64,000 nt of DNA from Paratrimastix pyriformis (taxonomy: Eukaryota; Preaxostyla; Paratrimastigidae), in NCBI GenBank assembly GCA_027972325.1, contig JAPMOS010000020.1, forward strand, positions 304,001 through 368,000, given 5' to 3'. The notes under the pieces were generated by a model. That model was not told where the DNA came from. It did no database searches and was given only the letters and a program-made list of their open reading frames with translations. The translations under genes and the position numbers were made by a program. The stretch's first letter is position 1; each line of letters starts with the position of its first letter. Shown piece after piece: positions 21,184 through 39,152 of this stretch.

Positions 21184-22159
21184 TGTCGGCCACCCCCTCT
21201 GCTGGCGAGAGGACAACCTTCCTATCAAATGAGATGGTAGCCCCCGAGGCTTTATTTGCGGCGTGGAAACGGCAACGCACCAGCACGACCAATGTTGGAG
21301 TGACCCCTTGCGGCCGGAGCCTGGTCCTGGAGGTGCGTGGCCCGGTTGAGCGGGCTGTTACCCGCCCGGTGAAGGTCCCAGTGCGGTCAGCGTCGCGCGA
21401 GGTGGAGGTGCGTTGGAGGCTGGCCCCAAGCGCTGCGAAGAAGACCGAAGACCTGGGCTGGCGCAGCGGAAGGTCGGAGATGGAGCTCGAAGTGGCCCTC
21501 CAGGCTGCCCTGGACGAAGGGACAATTGCGGATGCATCTGCGGTGAAATGGGACAGTGGCATGGTCTTTGCAGCGCCAGCGGACCTGGTCTCCCTTAAAG
21601 GTCTGATTATCCCGCTACCGTTGGCTCACTGTTTTGAGGACAGTGGCTCTGTTCCGGATGGAAAAGATGGAGAAGGCCAGGCCGGCCTTCATCGGAGGTA
21701 AGGCCCCCTGCAGCGAAGCTGGCCTCGGTCTTCGAAGGGTTCGACCACCCTGCAGCGGTGACGCCGGCGTCAGCCCGGCCCCTGGTGACGTCGCCGACGC
21801 CGTCAGTGCCGGTGACGCCGACTCTGGCCACGCCGGGGACGGGGCAGGCTATGCAGCCCGAGGATGGGGCGGCGAAGAGTGCCCCTGGCGAGAAGGGGAC
21901 GGCAGCTGCCAAGACTGCCTCGGCGACAGATACGGCCAAGAGCAAGAAGAGGAAGCCCAGCCCAAGCGGGGCGACGTTCGTCGCACTCGCATCACCACAC
22001 GCATGCACATGGGCATGGGTCGTCGCATCGGTAACGATGAGGGGCCTCTCGAAGCTAGGCGCGCTTCTGAGATGCATATGGAGACGGGCCATCGCGCTGT
22101 AAACATTTTGGTGCGTCTCTGGAAGAGGAGTATGGATGGGGACAACGAGGGGTAACAAG

Positions 22160-23370
22160 GGGCAGACTGGAACGGTGGGATGGAATTGGGACAGTGATCG
22201 ATCGTGGCATCTTGAGGTGGTGGGACTCCTGTGTTTTGCGTAAGGCAAGTGAGCGGAGAAGGGTATGGAACGGAACAGACTGGAACAATGGGCGTGGCAG
22301 GGTCAATGGAGGTGAGCTGGGTACGGATCAGATGGTGGAGATGGTTGGGAGAGAAGCGCTATGGGGCAGTGGATGTGGAAAATTGGAAGTGGGAAAATGG
22401 GTGGACCTGGTGGATGAAGTATGGCAGGAAGGGATAGGAATTAACGCGAGAATCGATGGAATCGAGCGTTTGGAGAGGAGATGGCTGGTACAAAGAGGAT
22501 GTTGGCTGAATGGCTGCTATGTGGATGTGGGAAGGAGAGTTCTGGTACCTGAGGGAAGCTGGGATGATGGGGAAAGAAACTGACCGGCGAACTGAAGGAG
22601 TATTGGCGTGGGGGATAGCTTCTAGCCGGAGGCTGCCGGAAAGGCTGAACTAATGCAGGATGAGCGATGGGGTAGGGGGAGCCCGAGGAGTCATGTTGAA
22701 AGATGCTGTGGGGACCGAGAAGATGTGGCATGTGAGCGGAAGGATGAGGGTTCTGTGCCATTTGCTGATCAGGGGAACGGACTCTGGGGGCTGCGATGGG
22801 ACGGTGATCTCGGTCAGGCAAAAGGCAGCGGAACAACGCAGAATTGCGGGGGACATGGGAACTGGTCATGCTTCGGCGGAATCAGTTTGCATCTCTGTTG
22901 CAAACATGACACACACGCGAACAACAATGGTCTGGCATTATATTTCAGAAAACAAGATGAACGAAGGACACTGGAGATGTATCAGCCAGTGGATCGCACG
23001 GTGGGCGAGGGTGGTAATGGCAGGGTTGGGGCTGACATGGAATTGGTTGTTGGCGATGGGGATAGCGGAATGTGAGGTGCAGAGGAGATTGTGGGAAAGG
23101 AAGAAGCGCAAAGAAAGGTGCGGAGATGGAGTGGGGAGACGGGGCGGAAGACGGCTCGGAGAAGGGTGCGGGGGATGGCGCGGCATGGACGAGGGCGGGG
23201 CGGATGGATGCCGGGGGTTCGGTTGGTAGGGACGGGGTGAAAGTGGTGGCATCGAGAGGTGTCGATGGGTGTCCGGGCGAGGATGTACCCCCTGGAGGGG
23301 AGGCATGGACGATTTGGATGGGGAGGAGCGGGCAGCCGGGGATGGATAGGGTACCGGTGCAGGGAGACGT
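22160..23370 (+). other. Purine-rich interior of the LINE, no domain recognised
   Basis: Stop-interrupted frames on the + strand with Trp/Gly/Arg-rich products. On the (-) strand there are long pyrimidine-rich frames that I regard as composition artefacts. It presumably links ORF1 with the protease-like region. Confidence 0.4.
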
Positions 23371-24100
23371 CGAGCAATATCGTGGCATCGCCAACACGAC
23401 TGGACACAGGTGTTGGTTGAGCGCCGGGCTGCAGGCGGCGGAGGCGGTTGGTGGGGCAGATCCGCTGTTTGATGTGGTCAGAGGTGTCGGTGGGGACCCT
23501 GATGGAGAAGAAGGATTTGGAAGAGGGGACGGAGGGACTGGATGAGACGCAGGATGGAGAAGCAGGGTGGCTGTGATTGAGCTGCTGAAAAGGGCGCGGA
23601 TCCCGGTGGGAGTCAGGATGAGGGTGGTGGACGTGTGTGGAATGCGGATGTGAAAGTGTTGGCAGAGAGAGGGCGCGGGAGTGCTTGTTTGTGCGTCTGA
23701 TGAGGGACGGAGACAGTATGAATGAGGCGGTAAGGAGGGTAGTGATGGCAGATGACCGTGTCATGAAGAAGTGTCCGGTGTGGTGGGGACCAGTGGCATG
23801 CACGGGATGAGCGTGCGATAGAAGGGAGAAGTGTCCTGGTGGTAGGTGGTTCGGAACCAGAGGGTAGGGGGCGGATCAGACGCAGTGGAAAGTGCAGCCG
23901 GACATAGTAGACGTACTCGGGACAAGCTACCACCTGGAAGCGGAGGCGGAATTCTGTGGAAGAAGGGGCGGGGGCGTCATTGGGTGGCACTGAAAGGATT
24001 GATGGGGCGTGGTGGAGGTTCAATGACAGTGTGGTGTATGAGGTGGAGGAGTGCGAGATTATGCATGGGGATGTTTTCGTGTACGTGGCTGAAGCTGGAA
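23370..24100 (+). pseudogene. Ubiquitin-specific-protease-like (peptidase C19) remnant inside the LINE
   Basis: Two family boxes are readable in order. Box 1 at about 23373-23435: QYRGIANTTGHRCWLSAGLQ, which matches the USP Cys box pattern G-x-x-N-x-G-x-x-C-[WY]-x-N/S-A-x-L-Q with Cys as nucleophile. Box 2 at about 23895-24095: YHLEAEAEFCG, then RHWVALKG, then WWRFNDSVVYEVEE and FVYVAEA, matching the USP His box (Y-L-x-A...G-H-Y-x-A...W-x-x-F-[ND]-D-S). Between them the frame is broken several times, so the domain is dead in this copy. The position, just upstream of the endonuclease, suggests it was part of the element polyprotein. A chance capture of a host gene fragment is the alternative. 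Confidence 0.5.
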
Positions 24101-24464
24101 TGGGGTCGCGGATGCAAAGGTCCGGGAGGGCCAGCATTTGGGGGGGAGCTGCAGAGGGGAGACTGCAGGGTATCGTGTGCGGTGAGGAAAGAGAGTCAAG
24201 GGATGACAGGGCGGGGAGCAGGCCTGAAGGAAGGGAGGAGCAGGTCCTGTCGTATCCGGAAGTGAGTCGGCGACCTGGGGATGGGATGAGCAGGAAGGCA
24301 AGGAAGAAGAGGGGAAGAAGGATGCACAAAGGAAGAGGAGGCAAAAGCAAAAATGTTGGATATTGAGAGGGGATAGACGTGAAGGCGGAGGAGGAGGAGT
24401 TTCGGGGGTGGAGAAGTGGTGCCAGGGGAGGAAGGAGGCCAACCTGAGGGCGGGGTTGCCGATG

Positions 24465-25215
24465 AAGGAGGAGGACAGGATGCGGGTGGCAGGGTGGAAT
24501 GTGCGAGGACTTGGGTCAGAGTGGAAGCGAAGTAATGGCGGACCTGTTGCGGGTAGGACGGGTAGACATTGCCTGTTGCAAGAAACAAAGGGGACGAAGG
24601 CGAATAAGGAGCAGTTGGAGGAGAAGTGGATGAGGGATGGCGGTGGAGGAGTTCGGTGGTGGAGAATGTGGTGGAGCGTCACCCAAGGGGTGATGATAGG
24701 ATATAGACGGACCCTGCAGATGGCGGTGCGTCGTGTCACGGAGGTCCTGCCGGGTTATTTGATGTACATGGACTGGGAGGGAAAGACCAACCTCCGGCTG
24801 GTGAATATGTACTATCCGACTGGGGAGGGAGATGACAAGGAGAGGGTCAGGAAGGTGATTATTGAAAGGCTGGATGAGTGCATGGCGGAGGGGGGCAGCG
24901 GGAAGGGGGAGTGGTGTGTACACGGATGCGAATAGCTGGGCCAAGGAAGTCGGAGAGCATGAGAAGTTGGGACTGTATGACACGGCGAAGATGGTAGGCA
25001 AGGAGAATGAGATCACGTTTGTGCGGAACAAGAAGGGGATGCAGAGGAGAAGGACAAGCAGCCGGGGATGAAAGGGGTGGCTCGGTTGGACCTTTGCCTC
25101 GCAACGCAAGGGACGATGGCAAGGATGCTCGATAACCTATGGGTATGGAGAAATGAGGAGATACAGTGGAGCGAAGTTACAGACCATCACATGGTCGTGA
25201 CTGACTTGAGGAACA
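24465..25215 (+). pseudogene. LINE AP-endonuclease (EEP) domain, frame broken
   Basis: Motifs of the exonuclease-endonuclease-phosphatase fold appear in the right order: MRVAGWNVRGLG (metal-binding Asn), LLQETKG (catalytic Glu), NLRLVNMYYPTG, YTDANSW (the D-x-N motif), ARLDLCLAT, and TDHHMVVTDL (terminal Asp-His pair). The frame changes at least twice between motifs (near 24535 and 24900), so no full-length protein is made. This domain nicks target DNA in LINE retrotransposition. Confidence 0.75.
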
Positions 25216-25864
25216 TGCTGCCGGCATGGGCGGGGACGACAAGGAGGAAGGTGGCCATTTGCCCGTCCAGGTCGGACTTGGACGCGTTGCTGCGTGAAAA
25301 GGGAGAGAAGAGTATGATGTGTTGGTGGAGAAGATGGGCTCATATAGGAGGAAGGTGGCGGAGATGATTCGAAAGGCATCGGGAAGGGGAGGAGCTGTCA
25401 TTCGAACAGATGGGTCGGATCCTGAGGGAAACGGCGGGGCATGTGTTTGGGTACCGGAGGTTACAAATACGGATCGGGACTGAGCCCCACCGCATGAGGA
25501 AGCTGCGGCGGAGGGCGGTGGAGGAGAGGGACTCGGAAAGGAGGAGGGAGATGCAGCGCCAATTGGCAAAGATGAGAAGCATGCACTACAAGAAGCGGGA
25601 CAGGGCGTTGGAGGAAAACGCAAACGGATATATAAGGGCATAACTGACTGACGGGGTGGCGCCCGTCACGGCGTATGCCACCAAGAACGGTGAAGGGTGG
25701 ATAAGGTGACAGATCCAGAATTGGTGAAGAGGGGATGGAGGGGAATTCATGGCGGACCTGGCAAGAGAGTGATGCCGATGGGCGGAATGAAGCAGGCACC
25801 GGTGGGAAGGTCTCAAGAGGGAGGGGAGACATGGCCCCCTTACCATGCATGACGTTGAAACGAT

Positions 25865-26225
25865 CCTGGGAGCACTCCCAGATGGCAAGGCAGCGGGCCC
25901 GGACGGTGACGGCGGAGATGATTCACGCCTGTCAGGATGAGATCAAGGTGGATGAGAAGGAGATATAATGAGATGCTGGAAGAGTGAGGTGCCGCAGGAG
26001 CTCAAGATTAGCTCGGTGTTTATGGCCACGGAAGACGGAGCACCCGGGGACCCGGCAGGAAGGAGACCGATCACTTTGATCCAAGTTTTTCTGAAGGGGC
26101 TGCAGGTGGTGGTGGCGTCGCGGTTTCAAGACTGGTGCGTAGAGAAGCGCGTTTGGGGCGGAGCAGTTTGGATTCTTGAGGGGTCGGAGGATTGAGACCC
26201 CAATCGCAGAGATTATGGGAGGTCA
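25865..26225 (+). pseudogene. Start of LINE reverse transcriptase, cut off by the gap
   Basis: LPDGKAAGPDG at about 25875-25907 is the classic first RT block. It is followed by VTAEMIHACQDEI, RRPITLIQVFLKGLQ with VVASRF, and QFGFLRGRRIETPIAEI at about 26160-26215, in shifting frames. The catalytic FADD/YADD block would lie further on and is absent because the sequence reaches the N run at 26262. Confidence 0.75.
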
Positions 26226-26261
26226 CTGACTCGAAATTATGGGAGGTCGAGAGTTCCATAT

Positions 26262-26278
26262 NNNNNNNNNNNNNNNNN
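26262..26278. other. Assembly gap (17 N)
   Basis: 17 N residues separate the LINE from the GAT array. The true gap length is unknown, and the join may be wrong: a LINE truncated on the left and a host gene truncated on the right meet here. Confidence 0.99.
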
Positions 26279-28452
<2,174 letters not shown>

Positions 28453-28460
28453 GGGCAGAC

Positions 28461-34027
<5,567 letters not shown>

Positions 34028-34078
34028 GAGTGAGGATCTTTGTCGTGAGGTCGAGTTGTGTGCGCAACGCGCACCGAG
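34028..34078. promoter_or_regulatory. 51-base divergent intergenic spacer
   Basis: The ATG of the (-) strand sensor gene ends at 34027 and the ATG of the (+) gene starts at 34079. If both starts are right, this spacer plus the first exons must hold both promoters. No TATA-like element is seen. Confidence 0.4.
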
Positions 34079-35120
34079 ATGAGGCAACCTACGACTCCCA
34101 CAACCGCGGTGTCTTCGACATTATCCTCGTCATCCCCCACCGCGCCGCCTCTCGCAGCCCAAAAAAGCTGGCACCAGGTCAGTTGGCGCGTGAGGGAGGA
34201 GTCCGAACTGACCGCTTCGCTGCGCAGATGACATTGGAGGCCAAGGCGTTGCTCAAAGTGGTGCAGGCGCGATTAGATGGCGACTCTCGACCTCGCCATC
34301 CCCCACCACCGCGCCGCCTCTCGCTGCCCAAAAAAGCTGGAACCAGGTCATCATCGCAGATGGATGCCTGGACTGATCGCTTCTCCCCATGCAGATGACG
34401 CTGGAGGCCAAGGCGTTGCTCAAAGTGGTGCAGGGGCTCCACGACAGGCGATTCGGGCGACTGCCAACTCCCACTTCTTCAACCTCGCCATCACCCGCCA
34501 CCGCACCACCTCCCACAGCCCAAAAAAGCTGGCACCAGGTCGGTCGCGTGGGCGTGAGGAGCCTGGAGTGACTGTTTCGCCCCCTGCCCGCAGATGACAC
34601 TGGAGGCCAAGGCATTGCAGGGGCTCCTCGACAGGCGACAGGGGCAACTGAAAACTCCCAAAACCAACCCAGTCTCGTCATTCCCCGTCGCCAGTGCTGG
34701 TGATGATGATGGTGCTGGTGCTGGTGCCTGGTGCTGGTGATGATGGTGCTGGTGCTGGTGCTGGTGCTGGTGCTGGTGCTGGTGCTGGTGCTGGTGCTGG
34801 TGCTGGTGCTGGTGCTGGTGCTGGTGCTGGTGCTGGTGCTGGTGAATGATGATGGTGGTGCTGTTGATGATGATGGAGCTGTTGATGATGATGGTGCTGG
34901 TGCTGGGTGCTGGTGCTGGTGCTGGTGCTGGTGCTGGTGCTGGTGCTGGTGCTGGTGCTGGTGCTGATGATGCTGATGCTGGTAGTGGCGATGGTGATGG
35001 TGCCGCTGCTGGTGTTGCTCGAATGCGGCCCGCAGCGTGACAGACGCCGGCAACAGGCATCTCACCGCGTGAAAGCATCCCATTTTTGGGAGTGCCCCCG
35101 TCAGCCAGGGCCCAAATGAC
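34079..35120 (+). CDS. Repetitive protein with tandemly duplicated exons (3' end uncertain)
   Basis: Exon 1 (34079-34177) encodes MRQPTTPTTAVSS and ends PPLAAQKSWHQ. Three further exon units follow, each starting after a CAG acceptor with MTLEAKAL: 34228-34346, 34395-34538 (intact; ends PTAQKSWHQ) and 34594 onward. Introns are about 50 bases with GTC donors. Unit 2 is 25 bases shorter than unit 3 and would shift frame, so it may be skipped or dead. A GGTGCT array then fills an intron, and a possible last exon (about 35034-35120) ends CPRQPGPK. I do not recognise the family. The pattern points to recent exon duplication. Confidence 0.4.
34130..34630 (+). repeat. Three tandem exon-intron units of 167-199 bases
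   Basis: Shared blocks are CGCCGCCTCTCGC..CCC, AAAAAAGCTGGCACCAGGTC and GATGAC.. TGGAGGCCAAGGC, at about 34135-34260, 34300-34435 and 34495-34625. Confidence 0.85.
34725..34995 (+). repeat. GGTGCT hexanucleotide array
   Basis: Two blocks of near-pure GCTGGT repeats (34740-34840 and 34895-34965) with GATGATGGTG between them. Confidence 0.95.
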
Positions 35121-35462
35121 TCCCCAGAGCCATCCCAGACTCAATCTGGTGCCGCGCGCCTGACGGTCGATCGGCGTGACAGCCCCCAATTTCGGGTTGT
35201 CGGAATAAACGGCCGGGTTTCAAGCGCCCTGTGGGCCGCTCGTGCCATCGATAGCTTCAGTTCGCGAAGGGGACCCTAGGGCGCGAGGCGGGAAGGGACG
35301 CACTCCAGCCGCCTCGTGCGGGGTTGGCCATGAAAGACGCCCAAACACGATCAAAAGCTGCCCGGGGGCTCTCACACTCCGAGAAATCTCACCAGGTCCG
35401 TCCACAGCTGGGACTGGATGCCATGGCGACACTCGAGGGGTGCGAGCGCCATGCAGGCAACG
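35121..35462. other. Intergenic stretch, no gene seen
   Basis: Nothing I can support lies between the repetitive gene and the foldback element. Confidence 0.4.
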
Positions 35463-35850
35463 AGGACCTTTCAGACCTGTAATTTTTTTTGGGGGAAAAA
35501 AACGGAAACTATCTGCCCACCGTCATCCCTCGCAGAGCCCCCCCTCTTCAGGGAGTAAAGGGAGGGACCAGGGCTACAACGGTGTGTCAACGGATATTGG
35601 GGGGGCCGGGTCCCTTTGCCCCAGGTCACGGAACATACCGGGGTCTAGAAGGCGTGGGCGCTCCCTTACCCTCCACTTCTGAGCACTCCTTTGACGGGAC
35701 CCCCGAGTCTTCGTTGACGCACCGTTGTAGCCCTGGTCCCCCTCCCTTTACTCCCTGAAGGAGGGGACTCTGCGAGGGAGGGGTGACGGTGGGCAGAGTT
35801 TCCGTATTTTCCCCACAAAATCTCAAAAATTACCGGTCTGAAAGAGGACT
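35463..35850. mobile_element. Foldback/MITE-like element with ~150-base inverted arms
   Basis: The left arm (about 35463-35625) and the right arm (about 35690-35850) are imperfect inverted copies. Both contain, in opposite orientation, TTTCAGACC, CGGAAACT, CTGCCCACCGTCA, TTCAGGGAGTAAAGGGAGG, CCAGGGCTACAACGGTG and GTCAACG. The spacer is about 65 bases. It has no coding capacity. I could not find a clear target-site duplication. It would fold into a long hairpin. Confidence 0.75.
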
Positions 35851-36284
35851 GAAGATACCATCCAAACGTGAAGGTAGAGGGGAAAAAACAATGGGCACTA
35901 GGCGAGCCTGAGAATGTGGATACCCACTCATTCCCGCGAGAGCGCGAGTTTTTTTGCCGGCTTTTGTTTCTATTTCCCGGGTCAATACGATTGTAACACC
36001 ACATTGTGGTCAGTGGAGTGACTGTCCGAGGATCTACAATTGATCTCCGCCTCCGCCAGCACCTTTGCGACAGGACGTAAAATCTAGGGGTCTGAGATCC
36101 GGGTGCTGGGAGAAGGGAGGGCTTTCAGAGCATGAGCCCAAACCTCATTTGGGACACGGTCTTATCAAGCAAGCCAACTCGGAGCCATCCAACTGAATTT
36201 GTGAATTGGAAGCACGCCCAGCTCCCAATCCCTCCACCCTGTCACATCAAAAAAAAAAAAAAGCAAAAGAGCGCGGTTGTGTCT
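35851..36284. other. Intergenic stretch, no gene seen
   Basis: Mixed composition downstream of the eIF4E-like gene, with an A run at 36248-36261. No coding or RNA feature can be supported. Confidence 0.4.
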
Positions 36285-37371
36285 CTATTTCGCGGGGGCA
36301 GGGGCGGGAGCAGCGGCGGCGGCCTCGGGAGCAGCAGGCTTTTCCTCGGGTTGATCGGCGCTGGAGGCTGGAGGAGGAGGAGGCGGGATTGGGGGAGGAT
36401 TGGGGGATGGGCTCGGGGCGGGAGTCGCAGATTCGTCGCGGTGGTGGGTCTGCTGCTGTGAGAGGGCCATATCGTGCGGCTTGTAGTCCATCTGGGTGGC
36501 GGGCGGAAGGTGGAGCAACGTCCGGATTGCTTCCCTGCGCGGGACGCAAAGGAAAAGGGGAGCGAGAGAAGCCCGGGGATGGTGAGCACTCGGAAAAGTA
36601 TGCAATCACAAACACACGCAGGGAGGAGGTGCTGTGCCCACCCCAAAACTACCGATGAAGCAACCACACAAAGCCGACCTGAGATCCGCATTCCGATCCC
36701 GATCCGAGGCATCTCGATTCCATACCGAGATCATGACAGTGCTGTAACGAATGCTTGCAACCACACCCGTCACGCTGTCGAAGGCAGGATTGCTGGCGCC
36801 GATCATCGCAAGGAGCTAAAACGAAAAGACCGACGAGGAAGCAGACAAGTGTGAAAAAAGACATGCACACAACATGAGGATGTTGTCACCCAGCAGCGAG
36901 CAGAGAGAAACAGACCAACTCCTCCCAATAAAAGCTCGCCAGCTGTTTCTGGCACCGAAAGACCCATTTCCCGCCCCTCCGGTTGTGTTCATCCTAATGT
37001 CGTGATAAGCGCGACGGTGAGAGCCGCAAATGGAATCGTTGGGTGAGATCGGGTGAGCTGGAGAGAAAAAAGACGGACCTCCCAAAGAGGCCTGATCCCA
37101 ATCCTGAAGAAGTGAAAGTTGCTGGAGTTCGGCATGTTATCGGGACGAATCATCCAGCTGTAGAGCTTCCAGAACTCCTCAACCTGTGGCACCCCAGAAA
37201 GACCGTCGTGCGTGAAGATGAAGAACCAGCTGCAATACAAACCGTTGCACAGGTACACACGTTCTTCATGGACTTCTCGTATTCCTCCTCCGTTTGTGTT
37301 TGCTGACCACTCCGCTTGTTATACCACCAGGAAAACTGACAGTGGAGTGGGGTTGCCCGTTTTTCGGCCAT
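36285..37371 (-). CDS. eIF4E-family cap-binding protein, closest to eIF4E2/4EHP type
   Basis: Five exons in phase (37371-37243, 37183-37079, 36993-36916, 36815-36679, 36534-36285) give 232 residues. The order of blocks matches the family: TPLHCQFSWWYNKRSG, EEYEKSMKN, then TVEEFWKLYSWMIRP, FHFFRIGIRPLWEDEHN, RRGGKWVFRCQKQLASFYWE, LLAMIGASNP, GVVASIRYSTVMISVW, and LREAIRTLLHLPP with YKPHD. The spacing YEKSMKN..VEEFW and the ending resemble class II proteins (4EHP), which bind the mRNA cap but usually repress or specialise translation. The core is followed by a Pro/Ala-rich tail of about 50 residues (PSPNPPPIPPPPPP, AAAAAPAPAPAK). Assignment to the repressor class is by pattern, not tested. Confidence 0.88.
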
Positions 37372-37446
37372 TCACTGAAAATAAAAAAACTGTGCTCAAG
37401 CACAGCTTTCGAATTGGTGGTGGCTATACACCTGGTATCCGATACT
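37372..37446. promoter_or_regulatory. 75-base divergent spacer between eIF4E-like and SET genes
   Basis: Head-to-head start codons at 37371 (-) and 37447 (+). The spacer is relatively AT-rich and should hold core promoters for both genes. Confidence 0.5.
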
Positions 37447-39068
37447 ATGCCACGTGGAGAAGGCATTTCTGTGTGGGTGTGCCTGTGTGCCGTGGGGGTT
37501 TTGATTCGGCCATTATTGGCTGATCCTTTATTGCAAAAGGATCCAGAGGCATTATTTTTGGATTGGCTGAAAAACGAACGCATTGATTATCCACAGTTGG
37601 TTTTCTCCTCGAAAGACTGTGAATTCGTGCCAATATGTCTCCGGGCTGCCACGGACTTGAAAGAAGGCGATGTTCTCTTCTCCGTCCCGTTGAAGTCTCT
37701 TCTCCACTCCCGCATGTTTTTCCCCGATGAGGTCCGCCGCCCGTTTGCGGTCAGTGGATCATTTCGTCCCCTTTACAGTCACCAGATTCAATTATGTCTG
37801 AGAACGCCGACACCAACGCTCTGGCCCTCTCGCTCCTCCTCGATGCCGCCAATGCCACCTCACCGCGCGCTCCTTGGTTGCAATTCCTCGAGAAAACTCC
37901 GAGAACGTCGTTGACTGTCCATCCGGATTCTTTAGCTTCGTTCTCCGGCTCTGCTCAATGTCTGTGTTCTTTGAATGCACAACGTCAAATGCCATCTCCT
38001 CTCGCGGTTTCGGTCCCAGTGCTCGTCGAGAGCTCCCGGCGTCAAGTCGGCCAGTCGTTGGCCGGACTCCGCGAATATCTTGCTGAGGTCTGGCATTCGT
38101 CACCTCGCTTTTTTTTTTTCGCTACAATTTCGCAATCATAAACAGCATCACCCCGGCCTGTATGGCGACGGCAAGTGGCTGACTCCCGAGCGATGGCTCT
38201 GGGCCCTGACCACCGTCTCGGCCCACAGGTTCGTATGACATTTGTTTGTGGCTCTCTCCCTCCCCGCCGGGTGGCACGTCATTTGGCACCCGATCATTCT
38301 GCTCGTTTGGGGCGTCATTCTCACCGGGGGGCACCATCGACTGTTTTTCTTCTTCCCGACCAGCTTCCCGGCCTCCATTCAGACGGTCGATGCGGGCCCT
38401 CTGCGTCTGACACTCTTTGTGCCGCTCCTTCCCCAGATCCCGCACCGCTTCGTCAATGTCCGTCACCCCCCCCCCCCCTGTGCTTCTATTGCAGGCGATG
38501 CGTGATGCGCGCATGTGTGTGGCAGCGCGCCGGTTCTCCTGTGCGTGGTGACATCTGAGGTTTTTCCCCCCCTTTCATTGATGTTGGTGTTGATGATGAT
38601 GTTAATTAAATGTTGTTAAAGTTGATGATGTTGATCTTGGTGATGATGATGGTGATGATGCGATGTTCTGGATGATGTTGATTTGCCGGTTTGGCAAAGG
38701 AGGGGTCAGAGTGGCAGGCAGATTGCTCCTCGCCGACAAAAAAGTGACTTTCTCCTTTCTCCTTTTGCTCCGCTTCTTCCGTCTGTTGGTTTTTTTGGGA
38801 CAACTTGCGTGACAACTCTCCAGACGACGTACAAGCTGGAACAGGACCGGCTGGTTGTGGCCACCGGGACCCCGTTCCCCAAGGGCGCCCAGGTCAGATC
38901 TGCGGCCAACCCAATTTCAACACAGATGCACATCCCGCTGTCATCATCATTTAAGATCTGCGGCCACTATCATTCAGAGACCCGCTGACATCACCCAATC
39001 GCCGTCGGCATCAGCATCACCATGATCCAGCGAGCATGCAATCATCCAAGTCATCATCATCGTCGTCG

Positions 39069-39152
<84 letters not shown>

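Larger units (their letters stand above)
20778..26261 (+). mobile_element. Degenerate LINE-type (non-LTR) retrotransposon, truncated by the assembly gap
   Basis: Parts in order are an ORF1-like Ala/Pro-rich region (about 20778-21990; ends KSKKRKPSPSG), a C19-peptidase-like region (about 23370-24100), a short basic block (MSRKARKKRGRRMHKGRGG, about 24285-24345), an apurinic-type endonuclease (about 24476-25215) and the start of reverse transcriptase (about 25865-26220). The endonuclease and RT types define a LINE. The reading frame is interrupted many times, so it is inactive. The RT stops at a run of N. The + strand is strikingly G/A-rich across the element. Boundaries, target-site duplication and clade cannot be determined here. 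Confidence 0.75.

Noticed and set aside
22600-24740. Long (-) strand frames rich in Pro, Ser and Leu
   Set aside because: They mirror the purine-rich LINE strand; no domain or splice structure supports them.
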